Shown: piece by piece, positions 9,389-18,834 of the stretch | Numbering within the stretch: the stretch's first letter is position 1 | How the letters are laid out: every line of letters starts with the position of its first letter | Source: an uncultured Lachnospiraceae bacterium | GTDB lineage: Bacteria > Bacillota > Clostridia > Lachnospirales > Lachnospiraceae | Length of the DNA stretch: 64,000 nucleotides | NCBI GenBank assembly: GCA_947571775.1 | Contig: CANOZK010000002.1 | Span: 124,001 to 188,000 of the forward strand | Direction: 5' to 3' | The notes under the pieces: model-generated | Seen by the model: only the letters and a program-made list of their open reading frames with translations | Told to the model about the DNA's origin: nothing | The model's database searches: none | Program-made: the position numbers and the translations under genes

Positions 9389-11392
9389 CTAATTCACAAT
9401 CCGGTAATAGGTCCTGGCCGTCAGTGCATAAATCACCCCGTACACCAGCGCAAAGCATCCAATCGTCGCAAGGGTGCATACGGCGAACAGGCCCACGTTA
9501 TATAGGTTCATCAAGGCCAGCAGCCTTTTCATCAGCGGAAACGCAAATCCGATATGCACCATCGCTGTAAAAAGAGGCAGGAAAAACACTATAAGAATCT
9601 GACTGCTGATAGATCTGCGCACTTCCCGCTTGCTCATGCCCACTTTCTGCATAATCTCAAACCGCTGCCTATCCTCATAGCCTTCCGAGAGCTGCTTATA
9701 GTAAATAATCAGTGCCGTGGCCATCAAAAACAGAAGGCCTAAGAAAATTCCCAGAAAGAAAAGTCCGCCATATGTCTGATAAAAATTCCTCCGATTCAAC
9801 TCCCTGGCGCCCACCTGTACATAATAATCCTGTTTCGATTGAGAGGCCAGCTCTGCCGCCCGAGCACTCAGTTCATCCTCTGCCTGCTCAAATACTTTCG
9901 GATCGCCGGACAAATCGTAAGATTTCTGATAAGTGAGGCCGCCCAGCGTGGGTTTCTCTTCGGCCATACGCTCCATCGTCTCCACACTGTCCACAACGAC
10001 ATAATAATTATTCAGCATTGGATCGCCCACTTTGTTTTCGGCAAAAATTTCCGGCAGCTCCTCGACAATCTCCCACTGTTCTTCATCAATTACCAGCTCT
10101 TTTCTGCCGTCCAGCCCCTTATGATTTGTAAAAAGCAGAGCCTGGCCAGGCTCTAAGCTGCGGTTTTCGCCCATACATGCATTATAATCCTCCAATGGGA
10201 TAAAAGCAACCCCGGCGATTTTTTCCATCCCTACTGTCAACATCTTATCTTCGTCGTCTTCAGATAGCGAAACCATCCGCTCCCCTTGAAGTATAACAGC
10301 TATCTGGACATTCCTCCAAAACAGAGGATTTTCCTGCTCCAAAGCCCATTTTTGCAGTACGTTTTCCTCTGCCCTTTGCAGTTCCTCCCACTCCTCTAAT
10401 TCGATGTGATGCGCGGATATGCTGACCTCCTGGGGATACCTTCCGGCAATGATTTCCTCCCGGCCGATGTACAGGCAGACCGTTGTGGAAATCATAAGCA
10501 AAACGCCTGTGGATAAAATACAAATGTTTGCCAATCCTACCGCATTTTGTTTCATCCGGTAAATCATGCCGGAAACTGCCGTAAAATGCCGCGTCTTATA
10601 ATAAAAACCTTTCCATTTGCGCAGGGTTTTCAGCGCCGCTACACTCACCGCCACAAATAAACAATACGTGCCCGCCATCACCAGAACCACCGCCACAAAG
10701 AAATAAGATATGGCTTCCATGGGGGATTCCGTGGTCACCGCAATCCAGTATCCGCCGCCTAGGCAGAAAATGCCCAGAATCACCAGCAGCCACCTCGTTT
10801 TTGGCTCTTTCTCCCCCACGTTGCCTCCTTGCAAAAGTTCCGCAGGATTGGCCATATGGATCTGCCTCAGATTATTCAGGTAAGACAACAGGAAAATCAC
10901 CCCAAAAAGCGTCAGCGCGCGGACGATAGATTTCCCCGCCACATAAAACCCCAGCGTCGCCGGAAACGACAGCAATTTTAACAGGAACAGAAAAATCAGC
11001 TTGCTTCCCAGAATTCCCAGAAGAAGCCCCAACGCCAGGCTTACAACGCCGTTGATGAACGTTTCACAAAATAACATCAAGCCGATATGCTTCTTCTCCA
11101 TTCCCAAAATGTTATAAAGCCCCAGTTCCTTTTTCCTGCGCTTCATCAGGAAACTGTTGGTATAGAATAGGAAAACTAGAGAAAATATGGTAATCACTGC
11201 AGTTCCCATCCCCATAATCGAGCGCACATTGCGGCCACTGGGCATCTTGTCCATCCCTGGATTCAGAGTGAGAAAACTCATAAAATAATACATCATCACC
11301 GAGCAGACGCAGGTAAACAGATAGGGCAGACAAGTTCTCTTATTTTTCTTCATGTTTTGAAGCGCCAGTTTAAAATAAAATCCTTTACTCAT
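9389..11392 (-). CDS. BceB-like ABC transporter permease (FtsX domain)
   Basis: A 667-residue permease of the BceB/VraG peptide-resistance class. It has ten predicted membrane segments in the pattern 1-3-...-2-4 and a large extracellular domain of about 200 residues between roughly positions 300 and 520, which in this class binds the peptide or its lipid II complex. FtsX domains lie at both ends. ATG at 11392 is preferred, with GGCGG 8 bases upstream; it overlaps the end of the ATPase gene by 8 bp. The function inferred from family and operon is resistance to or sensing of cell-wall-active peptides such as bacitracin. Confidence 0.88.
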   Translation of the reverse strand: MSKGFYFKLALQNMKKNKRTCLPYLFTCVCSVMMYYFMSFLTLNPGMDKMPSGRNVRSIMGMGTAVITIFSLVFLFYTNSFLMKRRKKELGLYNILGMEKKHIGLMLFCETFINGVVSLALGLLLGILGSKLIFLFLLKLLSFPATLGFYVAGKSIVRALTLFGVIFLLSYLNNLRQIHMANPAELLQGGNVGEKEPKTRWLLVILGIFCLGGGYWIAVTTESPMEAISYFFVAVVLVMAGTYCLFVAVSVAALKTLRKWKGFYYKTRHFTAVSGMIYRMKQNAVGLANICILSTGVLLMISTTVCLYIGREEIIAGRYPQEVSISAHHIELEEWEELQRAEENVLQKWALEQENPLFWRNVQIAVILQGERMVSLSEDDEDKMLTVGMEKIAGVAFIPLEDYNACMGENRSLEPGQALLFTNHKGLDGRKELVIDEEQWEIVEELPEIFAENKVGDPMLNNYYVVVDSVETMERMAEEKPTLGGLTYQKSYDLSGDPKVFEQAEDELSARAAELASQSKQDYYVQVGARELNRRNFYQTYGGLFFLGIFLGLLFLMATALIIYYKQLSEGYEDRQRFEIMQKVGMSKREVRRSISSQILIVFFLPLFTAMVHIGFAFPLMKRLLALMNLYNVGLFAVCTLATIGCFALVYGVIYALTARTYYRIVN

Positions 11393-12152
11393 AACAATCA
11401 CCGCCTGTCGCCAGAATCCGCAGCGTGTCGGAAATCATTCCATACATTTCTTCATCCGACTTCTCGCCTCGGTAAATCTGATGGAACACCTGCCCATCCT
11501 TGATAAACAAAACCCGTTTGGCGCGGCTGGCCGCCATCACGCTGTGCGTTACCATCAAAATGGTCTGCCCGTTTTCGTTAATTTCCTGAAAAATCGTCAG
11601 CAGATCCCCTGCCGCTCGAGAATCCAAGGCTCCGGTAGGTTCATCCGCCAAAATCAACTGTGGCCCGGTAATCAGCGCCCTGGCCACCGCCACGCGCTGC
11701 TTCTGCCCGCCGGATACCTCATAAGGAAACTTTCGGAGAATTTCTTCGATTCTAAGCTGCTGCGCAATGGGATGCAGTTTGCTTTTCATCGTCTCGTAAG
11801 ACTCCCCGGCCAGTACCAAGGGCAGGAAAATATTATCCTGAATATTAAACGTATCCAACAGATTAAAGTCCTGGAATACAAACCCCAGATTCTTGCGCCG
11901 ATACGCCGAAAGTTCCTTTTCCCGAATCATAGACAGAACTTTGCCATTTAAAATCACCTGCCCCCTGGTCGGCTTATCCAAAGCCGCCAAGATATTCAGC
12001 AACGTAGTTTTTCCCGAACCGCTTTCTCCCATAATAGCCACATACTCTCCCGCATCCACCTGAAAATTCACATCCGCAAGAGCCTGAACCTGGTTTCCGC
12101 CAAAACGGGTGGTATAAACTTTTTGAACGTGCTCCACTTCCAATATAGACAT
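11385..12152 (-). CDS. BceA-like ABC transporter ATPase
   Basis: The 255-residue ATPase contains Walker A GESGSGKTT (about residue 38), the Q-loop, the ABC signature VSGGQKQR and Walker B LILADEPTGALD, as in the MacB/BceA class. Start ATG at 12152 follows GGAGG. It is the first gene of an operon with the BceB-like permease and the alpha/beta hydrolase. No BceRS-type two-component genes are adjacent, unlike most Bce modules, but the promoter carries a BceR-like operator. Confidence 0.93.
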   Translation of the reverse strand: MSILEVEHVQKVYTTRFGGNQVQALADVNFQVDAGEYVAIMGESGSGKTTLLNILAALDKPTRGQVILNGKVLSMIREKELSAYRRKNLGFVFQDFNLLDTFNIQDNIFLPLVLAGESYETMKSKLHPIAQQLRIEEILRKFPYEVSGGQKQRVAVARALITGPQLILADEPTGALDSRAAGDLLTIFQEINENGQTILMVTHSVMAASRAKRVLFIKDGQVFHQIYRGEKSDEEMYGMISDTLRILATGGDCYE

Positions 12153-12197
12153 ATTTTGAAAACCTCCTTTTTTGTTTCACTGATATTCACTGGTATC

Positions 12198-12272
12198 AGT
12201 ATAACAAAGAGTGTTTCCTTCTGCCTTAATTTCAGCTTACAAATACGCCGGGAAGCTTACAGTTTTGTAAGA
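12198..12272 (-). promoter_or_regulatory. BceR-like operator and promoter of the ABC operon
   Basis: Reading on the minus strand, a 7-4-7 inverted repeat (TCTTACA-AAAC-TGTAAGC, plus-strand 12255-12272) is followed after exactly 13 bp by a second half site TGTAAGC (12235-12241). This matches the published architecture of BceR-like sites: core TnACA-N4-TGTAA plus a secondary site after a 13-bp linker. A -10 box TATACT lies at 12198-12203 with no good -35, as expected for an activated promoter. A further partial palindrome (TGATA-N8-TATCA) sits at 12181-12198. The pattern is seen; the regulator is inferred. Confidence 0.75.
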
Positions 12273-12357
12273 TTTATTTTCTAGATTGCCTATATGCCTG
12301 CCAAAAAATGTATCATTCTCAACAAAACTGATTTCTATGGAACCTCCCTGGGGAGCC

Positions 12358-12386
12358 TTGACATCCCCGCAAAACAATGATAATTT
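12358..12386 (+). promoter_or_regulatory. Candidate promoter of trxB
   Basis: TTGACA (12358-12363) and TAATTT (12381-12386) are 17 bases apart. The -35 is consensus and the -10 is moderate. The predicted transcript would include the whole leader element at 12467-12527. Confidence 0.5.
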
Positions 12387-12466
12387 GTAACTGTCCGGCT
12401 TTCACCGGCAAAATCCCGAAAGAAACTGCACAAAAATCGGAATCAAAACTATAAAGATCTCAAAGT

Positions 12467-12527
12467 ATTGGAAGTAAACTTCCAAATCTACCTGGATGAC
12501 GCAGTAGTGCGTCAGGAGGAGGAAACT
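12467..12527 (+). repeat. Leader element copy A (hairpin plus ribosome binding site) before trxB
   Basis: The copy starts with TTGGAAG-TAAA-CTTCCAA (12468-12485), continues with CTACCTGGAT, then the small stem GACGCA-GTAG-TGCGTC, then AGGAGGAGGAAACT directly followed by the ATG of trxB. It is 61 nt long and aligns over its whole length with the copies at 34820, 41814 and 53376. Confidence 0.85.
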
Positions 12528-13469
12528 ATGAATAAAAAATATGATTTGATCATCCTTGGCTCCGGCCCTGCCGGGATCACCGCCGGGATTTACGCAATGC
12601 GCGCGAAACTGGATACCCTGCTGCTGGAAAAAGATTTTGTCAGCGGCGGACAGGTGTTAAACACTTATGAAGTGGACAATTATCCGGGCTTGCCTCAGAT
12701 TACAGGGATAGAATTGAGCGAGGCGTTTGAAAAACACGCCAAAGGCTTAAATCTTCCCATAGAACAGGGCGAAGTCACCGGGATTTTCCGGGAAAGCGAC
12801 AGCTTCCGGGTGGAGACAGACGGAGAAATCTATCGGGCGTATACGGTCATCATAGCCTCTGGAACGCATCATCGGACGCTGGATATACCAGGGGAAAGCG
12901 AGCTGACTGGAATGGGGGTGTCTTACTGCGCCACCTGCGACGGGGCTTTTTTCAAAGAAAAAACCGTGGCGGTAGTGGGCGGAGGAGACGCGGCGGTAGA
13001 GGACGCCATCTTCCTGGCTCGAATCTGCAAAAAAGTTTATCTCATCCACAGACGGGATCAGCTCCGAGCAGCCCGCATTTTGCAAGACAGACTCATGGAG
13101 TTGGCTAATGTAGAAATGCTCTGGAACTGTGAGGTGGAAAAAATCATCGGCGATCAGCAGGTCTCCAGCATAGAAATAAACAAACACACCGAAGAAGGAT
13201 CTAAACACACATCCCTGGATGTGGACGGCATTTTTATCGCAGTAGGAGTATTGCCCAATAACCAAGGATTAGACGGCGTCGCTAAGACCGATCCGGCCGG
13301 ATACTTGATCGCCGGAGAAGACTGCAAAACCAGCACCCCCGGAATTTTTGCAGCCGGGGACATCCGCACGAAAGCTCTGCGCCAAATCGTTACGGCCGCG
13401 GCAGACGGAGCCAATGCTTCGGCTTCCGTACTGCAATATTTAACGAATTTCCACAAAGATTCTCTGTAA
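12528..13469 (+). CDS. trxB: Thioredoxin reductase-like FAD/NAD(P)H oxidoreductase
   Basis: The 313-residue protein has the FAD-binding GSGPAG (residues 11-16), the redox pair CATC (C134 and C137), the NADPH-binding GGGDAA (151-156) and the C-terminal FAD motif PGIFAAGDI. Length and order match bacterial thioredoxin reductase, which transfers electrons from NADPH through FAD to thioredoxin. The ATG at 12528 follows GGAGGAGG. Some ferredoxin-type thioredoxin reductases look similar, but here the GGGDAA motif supports NADPH use. A thioredoxin-like protein is encoded at 51.9 kb. Confidence 0.9.
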   Translation: MNKKYDLIILGSGPAGITAGIYAMRAKLDTLLLEKDFVSGGQVLNTYEVDNYPGLPQITGIELSEAFEKHAKGLNLPIEQGEVTGIFRESDSFRVETDGEIYRAYTVIIASGTHHRTLDIPGESELTGMGVSYCATCDGAFFKEKTVAVVGGGDAAVEDAIFLARICKKVYLIHRRDQLRAARILQDRLMELANVEMLWNCEVEKIIGDQQVSSIEINKHTEEGSKHTSLDVDGIFIAVGVLPNNQGLDGVAKTDPAGYLIAGEDCKTSTPGIFAAGDIRTKALRQIVTAAADGANASASVLQYLTNFHKDSL

Positions 13470-13499
13470 ACGTTGAAATCTGGTTTTTTATACAGAAAG

Positions 13500-13606
13500 T
13501 TATCCACATTCAGAAAACGCTTTAAGCCTGGAAAATAAAGTTATACACCAAGTTATCCACACTATCCACATCTTTTTGACCCAAGATTTCGCACCTTTTA
13601 TCCCCA
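13500..13606. other. Cluster of DnaA-box-like sites
   Basis: Perfect TTATCCACA occurs at 13500-13508 and 13553-13561; the second is followed without a gap by CTATCCACA (13562-13570). Weaker sites are TTATACACC (13541-13549) and TTATCCCCA (13598-13606). All point the same way. They lie in the 327-bp gene-free stretch 13470-13796, which otherwise holds only AT-rich DNA and a long C-run near 13696. Confidence 0.55.
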
Positions 13607-13796
13607 AATAAAGACAAAAACAAATCTCTTTTACAATATTTACTGCCTGCGGAAAAACATCCTAACAGCATGGTTTTCCTTCTCCGCAGTGCAGTTCTTT
13701 CTCCCCCCCCTCTCAAGAAATTGATTTTTTGTTGCTTATAATCCATTGTCCAAAAATCCGTGTACTCATATACTATCCATATTGAGGTGTCGCTTT

Positions 13797-14003
13797 ATGA
13801 TTACGAAAGATCTCGGAAACCGTATACGGGAACTAAGGAAACAAACGGGTCTTAGCCAAGAAAAGTTCGCTCTTCAAATTGAAATGGACAGAACCTATTT
13901 CGCCTCAGTCGAAGCTGGCAAGCGAAATATATCCATTCGCAATATCAAAAAAATTGCGGATGGTTTCGGCGTGTCTTTAAGTGAACTGTTTGAAGGGCTT
14001 TAA
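13797..14003 (+). CDS. Small XRE-family regulator, R-M controller-like
   Basis: A 68-residue single-domain helix-turn-helix protein: RIRELRKQTGLSQEKFAL, then DRTYFASVEAGKRNISIRNI and VSLSELF. This is the size and sequence style of controller (C) proteins of type II restriction-modification systems, which delay endonuclease expression. The ATG at 13797 has GAGGTG upstream; a longer frame from 13746 is less likely. It stands just before fragments of an apparent endonuclease and of a DNA methyltransferase, which supports the R-M reading. Confidence 0.8.
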   Translation: MITKDLGNRIRELRKQTGLSQEKFALQIEMDRTYFASVEAGKRNISIRNIKKIADGFGVSLSELFEGL

Positions 14004-14061
14004 TTATAATTTTTATAAATACATTTTTTGATAAAACCATAAGTTTAGGAGAACTACAAAT

Positions 14062-14356
14062 ATGGTATTTATAGACAAGCAGTTACTTAAATTTAAGAAT
14101 GCTATTGAAAGCTCAATTGTTACAGATGGTACAAAGGGAAAAGAATCCATGATAAGATCATCTTTCCTTATCAACCATCAAAAAAACGCCCACAAATATA
14201 AATTGGGGAGCATTAGCTTCTGAAAATAAAAAGGATCTTTATGGTTTTGATGATTCCACAAATACCCTTATAATAAATATCAGAAGCCAAATGAGCAGTC
14301 TCGCCAAAAACTTTGATACGCTTTTTGAAAGAACATTTGCTGAAGCCCTAAAATAA
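14062..14356 (+). pseudogene. Frameshifted remnant next to the XRE gene, possibly restriction endonuclease
   Basis: ATG at 14062 with TAGGAGAA upstream opens a 53-codon frame (MVFIDKQLLKFKNAIESS...) that stops at 14221-14223. A second frame, overlapping from about 14170 and continuing to TAA at 14354-14356, reads KTPTNINWGALASENKKDLY and on to FERTFAEALK. The two read like N- and C-terminal pieces of one protein joined by a frameshift and an internal loss. I do not recognise the family with certainty; endonuclease is inferred from the controller gene upstream and the methyltransferase fragment downstream. Confidence 0.55.
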
Positions 14357-14870
14357 GCGTGTATCCCGTTTCCGTTTTCACATAAGGGAAAATGATATAC
14401 CTCTTGGCATCGTCTATATTGTCATGCTCCACAAGGTATGCGGCCTCTCTAAGCGTTGCAATTCCTGCGCGAATAAATTCTTTGATGCATACTAACTGGG
14501 ACTCAATTCTGCGAAGATTTCTGTGTGTTTTCTCGTCTACAAGTTTCCAGCCATTCTTATCAAGGCCATCGATAGCCATCGAATGGAAGCTCACCTTACT
14601 AAGAGCGGACTCTATCTCATCCACCTTTGGCATTACACAATATTCAAAATTTGATAACCCCTGCGCAGTCAATAATAAAATGCAATTATCCGTTCTTACA
14701 GGCTTAAAAACCATATTATGGCCAAAATCTAATATTCGTTTCACATATTTATAAGTCTGCAGATATTCTCTTAATCCAACCGCTGATTTAATTGTCAGAA
14801 AATTGTTAGGAATAATATATCCAAGCGTTCCAGTTTTGACGCTTTCATTTTTTACCTCCCAATCTCTTTT
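14280..14870 (-). pseudogene. Fragment of an Eco57I/TaqI-like N6-adenine DNA methyltransferase
   Basis: The minus-strand frame carries TLGYIIPNNFLTIKSA, then RILDFGHNMVF, TDNCILLL and GIATLREAAYLVEHDN, which are characteristic of the region after the catalytic NPPY motif in Eco57I/TaqI-type adenine methyltransferases. The frame opens after a stop at 14871-14873, so the SAM-binding motif and NPPY are missing. The C-terminal part ends early, overlapping the converging remnant on the other strand. About 195 codons of a protein normally over 500 remain, so it should be inactive. The longest ATG-initiated piece is 14280-14744. Confidence 0.75.
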
Positions 14871-14981
14871 TCAAGTATTTTAATATCATACACTTGAGAG
14901 TAGAAATTTTCAACAGAAAATCATGCCGGCTCCAAATTTTATTTCTGCGAACAACAATTCAAGATAAACTGCTTAAATCAA

Positions 14982-15026
14982 AAAAATACCACACAAAAGG
15001 GGTTAATCCTTTGATGTGGTATTTTT
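14982..15026 (-). terminator. Terminator of the V-ATPase operon
   Basis: On the minus strand a 12-bp stem AAAAATACCACA / TGTGGTATTTTT, with an inner CAAAGG/CCTTTTG pairing, runs into a T tract directly after the atpD-type gene. This defines the end of the operon. Confidence 0.88.
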
Positions 15027-15036
15027 GCAGTGCCTT

Positions 15037-15657
15037 TTATCGGGCAGCTTTTTGTCGTTTTATCACCTTTAGACGGGTAAATTCTTCCCGCTCTTTTTCT
15101 TCCAGCGCATTGCCGATATCCTTAGCCAACGCTTCGTATTTCGGTATCGTAATGTTCTGCAAGGCATTGGCCCGCTTCTGGGTCTTTTTGATATTAGCCG
15201 CCAGACGGATGGCCGCGTTTCCGATCATGGAAAGCTCGATAGAGAGAACTTTTACCTTCTCAAAAGCGGCCTTCGCCTCATCCAGCGAGGAGCGGGTGCT
15301 GTAAAACGCCGCGGTGGGAACGGGAGGAGTTTCGTCGTATTCCACCAGAGGAATCTCCGTTCCCATAACGCTCCTTACCTTAATCCGTATGGAATTCTCC
15401 ACAGGAACCGTATAGGAAATCTGTTCCACAATTACAATACCCATCTCCATATTGGCTTTCTGAAGGGCAGTGTAAGCTTTCCGGAATGTGGAATCAATCT
15501 GGGACTGGATATCTTTCGCCTGATCAATCAGCTCCATCATTTCCCGCAGCAGGATATTTCGTTTCTTATCCATCAGCTCATAACCCTGTTTGGCCAGGGC
15601 CAGGGAATTCTTCGCCAGTATCAGATTCCCCTTGGTGGGGAAAGTATTTGGATCCAT
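15037..15657 (-). CDS. V-type ATPase subunit D
   Basis: The 206-residue central-stalk subunit D, mostly two long helices. The N terminus has the family pattern FPTKGNLILAKNSLALAKQGYELMDKKRNIL. It forms the rotor shaft inside the A3B3 head with subunit F. It is the last gene of the nine-gene operon, 4 bp after subunit B, and is followed by a strong terminator. Confidence 0.95.
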   Translation of the reverse strand: MDPNTFPTKGNLILAKNSLALAKQGYELMDKKRNILLREMMELIDQAKDIQSQIDSTFRKAYTALQKANMEMGIVIVEQISYTVPVENSIRIKVRSVMGTEIPLVEYDETPPVPTAAFYSTRSSLDEAKAAFEKVKVLSIELSMIGNAAIRLAANIKKTQKRANALQNITIPKYEALAKDIGNALEEKEREEFTRLKVIKRQKAAR

Positions 15658-15661
15658 GTGA

Positions 15662-17053
15662 TCAATTCACCTCGTTTATATCGGAATGATAATATTTATC
15701 CAACAGTTTGGTATCAATACGGTCTAACTCTTCCTTGGGCAGCAGCCGCAGAAGCTCCCAGCCCTTTTCGAGCGTCTCGATTACGTCTCTGTTTTCCGTC
15801 TCTCCCTGCCCCACATATTCCTGTTCAAAAACTTTTCCGAACCTCAGATATTCTTTATCCAGAGGAGAAAGTTCGTCTTCGCCGATTACGGAAGCCAGGG
15901 CTCTTGCGTCCCCCACTTTCGCATAGCAGGAGAAAAGCTGATTGGCCAAATCCTGGTGGTCTTCTCTGGTATACCCTTCTCCGATGCCGTCTTTCATCAG
16001 ACGGGACAGGGAAGGCAGCACGTTAATCGGAGGGTAAATCCCCTGGCCGAACATGGTTCGGTCTAGAACAATCTGGCCTTCCGTAATGTACCCCGTCAAG
16101 TCTGGAATCGGGTGGGTGATGTCGTCGTTTGGCATAGTTAGAATCGGAATCTGGGTCACGGAACCATTCCCGCCGGATACGATTCCCGCCCGTTCATATA
16201 AGGTGGCCAGTTCGCTGTACAGATACCCCGGATAGCCTTTCCGGGAAGGAATTTCACCCTTGGAAGAGGAAACCTCCCGCATGGCCTCGCAAAAAGAGGT
16301 AATGTCCGTGAGAATGACCAGAATGTGCATGCCTTTTTCAAACGCCAGATACTCCGCCGCCGTCAGCGCCATACGTGGCGTAATCAACCGCTCCACCACC
16401 GGGTCATTGGCCAGGTTCAGATACATCACCACATGGTCCGATACGCCGCTTTCCTCGAAGGTGCGGCGGAAGAACTCCGCCACGTCATATTTCACTCCCA
16501 TAGCCGCAAACACAATGGCAAATTCTTCCTGGCTGTCTTTCCCAAGAGAAGCTTGCTGCACAATCTGAGCCGCCAGCTTATCGTGGGGAAGGCCGTTTCC
16601 AGAGAAAATCGGCAGCTTCTGTCCCCGAATCAGCGTGGTCAGCCCGTCAATGGCGGAAATGCCCGTGTTGATGTAATTTCTGGGATATTCCCTGGAAACA
16701 GGGTTCAAGGGCAGACCATTGATATTCACCCGCATTTCCGGCTGAATGTCGCCCAGGCCGTCGATGGGCTGGCCAATGCCGTTGAACGTCCTTCCCAGTA
16801 TATCCGGCGAAAGATCCGCCTCCATGGGATGGCCGGTAAGGCGCGTATGGGTGTTGCTCAAAGACATATTTTCCGTGCCCTCGAAAACTTGGATTACAGC
16901 CTTATCCTCATAAATCTCTATAATACGGCCAATCTTGCGGGTATTGTCGTCCATGCGGAAATCCACGATTTCCTCGTACGCGGCGTTCTTTATGCCTTCC
17001 AGCACGACCAGAGGACCGTTTACCTCGCTCAAGCCCAAATATTCAATCGCCAT
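15662..17053 (-). CDS. V-type ATPase subunit B
   Basis: The 463-residue non-catalytic head subunit. It has the nucleotide-binding-like fold without a canonical P-loop, with [17 protein letters not shown] in place of the Walker A segment, and the conserved [19 protein letters not shown]. It alternates with subunit A in the hexameric head. The gene lies 14 bp after subunit A. Confidence 0.96.
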   Translation of the reverse strand: MAIEYLGLSEVNGPLVVLEGIKNAAYEEIVDFRMDDNTRKIGRIIEIYEDKAVIQVFEGTENMSLSNTHTRLTGHPMEADLSPDILGRTFNGIGQPIDGLGDIQPEMRVNINGLPLNPVSREYPRNYINTGISAIDGLTTLIRGQKLPIFSGNGLPHDKLAAQIVQQASLGKDSQEEFAIVFAAMGVKYDVAEFFRRTFEESGVSDHVVMYLNLANDPVVERLITPRMALTAAEYLAFEKGMHILVILTDITSFCEAMREVSSSKGEIPSRKGYPGYLYSELATLYERAGIVSGGNGSVTQIPILTMPNDDITHPIPDLTGYITEGQIVLDRTMFGQGIYPPINVLPSLSRLMKDGIGEGYTREDHQDLANQLFSCYAKVGDARALASVIGEDELSPLDKEYLRFGKVFEQEYVGQGETENRDVIETLEKGWELLRLLPKEELDRIDTKLLDKYYHSDINEVN

Positions 17054-17067
17054 AACCTGTCCCCTCC

Positions 17068-18834
17068 TTATCCGTTTTTGGCCAGCACTTGTTCATAGAA
17101 GCGGTCAATCGCCTGCCGATACTCTTCAAATTTTTCCAGTTCATTATTCGCCACATCGTATTTTATGGCGATTATTTTTTCAAAAATATTATCCTCTTTT
17201 AAAACAGACATGGGCATTCCCTGCGCAATCAAATCTTTGCATTTTTCGTTCAGATACAGAATGATTTCCATCATTTCAAACTGCTTTTTCATGGGAACGC
17301 AGGTGTCCTCCGCATGAAACGCGTTCTGCTGCAAAAATCCCAGCCGAATCACGCGGGCAATCTCCAGCGTCAGCTTCTGGTCGTCGGGCAGAACATCGCT
17401 TCCGATAAGCTTTACAATCTCCATAAGAGAAGTTTCCTGATTCAGCAAAGCCACAATCTGCGTGCGGTCCGCCAAAAATTGCGGCGAAACGTTTTCTCTG
17501 AACCAGGGCGCCAAATCTTCTGTATATTCACTGTAACTGTTGTTCCAGTTAATAGCCGGGAAATGCCGTGCGTAGGCCAGCGCTTTATCCAGCCCCCAGA
17601 AGCAGCGGACAAATCGCTTGGTGTTCTGGGTAACGGGTTCCGAGAAATCGCCGCCCTGGGGGGAAACCGCCCCGATAATGGACACGCTGCCCTCGGTGCC
17701 GTTTAAGTTCTGCACCTGTCCCGCCCGCTCGTAAAAGGCGGACAGCTTCGAGGCCAGATAAGCGGGAAAACCTTCTTCCGCAGGCATCTCTTCCAGCCTT
17801 CCGGACAGCTCCCGCAAGGCTTCGGCCCAACGGGACGTAGAATCGGCCATAATCGCCACGTCGTAGCCCATATCCCTGTAATACTCCGCCAGGGTAATCC
17901 CTGTGTAAATAGAGGCCTCACGGGCCGCCACAGGCATGTTGGAAGTATTGGCAATCAGCGTGGTCCTCTCCATCATCAGATTTCCCGATTTTGGGTCCAC
18001 CAGCTTACTGAAATCTTCCAATACCTCGGTCATCTCGTTTCCACGCTCTCCGCATCCGATATAGATGACAATATCCGCATCGGACCATTTGGCCACCTGA
18101 TGCTGGGTCATAGTCTTTCCCGTTCCAAAACCGCCGGGAATAGCCGCCGTGCCGCCCTTTGCAATGGGAAAGAGCGTATCCAGAATCCGCTGTCCGGTAA
18201 CCAGCGGCACATGGGCCGGATAGCGGTTCGCTGTGGGCCGCGGAATCCGAATGGGCCACTTCTGGGCCAGCTTTATCTCATGCAGGCCGCCCTCGTCATC
18301 CTCCAGAGTCAGTATCCGGTCATTGACAGTATACGCGCCGTTGGGAACCAGATCTTTTACCGTGCCGGAAAGACCCGGCGGTATCATGGATTTATGCACA
18401 ATGGATTTGGTCTCGGGCACATGGGCGAATATGGAACCCGGATGAAGGTAATCGCCTTCTGAAACTGTCAAAGTCACATTCCATTTCTTCTCGGCGTCCA
18501 GAGAATCCACGTTCACACCTCTGGAAATGTATTTCCCGGATTCTTTGGCTATCTCCTCCAAAGGACGCTGAATGCCATCGAAAATATTATGGATAATCCC
18601 CGGCCCCAGCATAACAGACACTGCGTCTCCGGTGGCGGTCACCGAATCTCCCGGTTTTAACCCGGTGGTTTCCTCATAGACCTGGATGGTGGTGCGCCCT
18701 TTCGTCAGGCCAATCACCTCGCCTACCAGTCTTTCTTTTCCCACATATACCATTTCTGACATTTTAAAGTCTGTCTTGCCTTTCAGGTAGATAACCGGGC
18801 CGTTTATGCCATAAATGGATTCTGTTCTACTCAT
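17068..18834 (-). CDS. V-type ATPase catalytic subunit A
   Basis: The 588-residue catalytic subunit. The P-loop [13 protein letters not shown] and the A-subunit-specific non-homologous region between the N-terminal barrel and the P-loop are both visible, as are [13 protein letters not shown] and [11 protein letters not shown]. It hydrolyses or makes ATP in the cytoplasmic head. The ATG overlaps the end of subunit E by 8 bp (ATGAGTAG). Confidence 0.97.
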   Translation of the reverse strand: MSRTESIYGINGPVIYLKGKTDFKMSEMVYVGKERLVGEVIGLTKGRTTIQVYEETTGLKPGDSVTATGDAVSVMLGPGIIHNIFDGIQRPLEEIAKESGKYISRGVNVDSLDAEKKWNVTLTVSEGDYLHPGSIFAHVPETKSIVHKSMIPPGLSGTVKDLVPNGAYTVNDRILTLEDDEGGLHEIKLAQKWPIRIPRPTANRYPAHVPLVTGQRILDTLFPIAKGGTAAIPGGFGTGKTMTQHQVAKWSDADIVIYIGCGERGNEMTEVLEDFSKLVDPKSGNLMMERTTLIANTSNMPVAAREASIYTGITLAEYYRDMGYDVAIMADSTSRWAEALRELSGRLEEMPAEEGFPAYLASKLSAFYERAGQVQNLNGTEGSVSIIGAVSPQGGDFSEPVTQNTKRFVRCFWGLDKALAYARHFPAINWNNSYSEYTEDLAPWFRENVSPQFLADRTQIVALLNQETSLMEIVKLIGSDVLPDDQKLTLEIARVIRLGFLQQNAFHAEDTCVPMKKQFEMMEIILYLNEKCKDLIAQGMPMSVLKEDNIFEKIIAIKYDVANNELEKFEEYRQAIDRFYEQVLAKNG

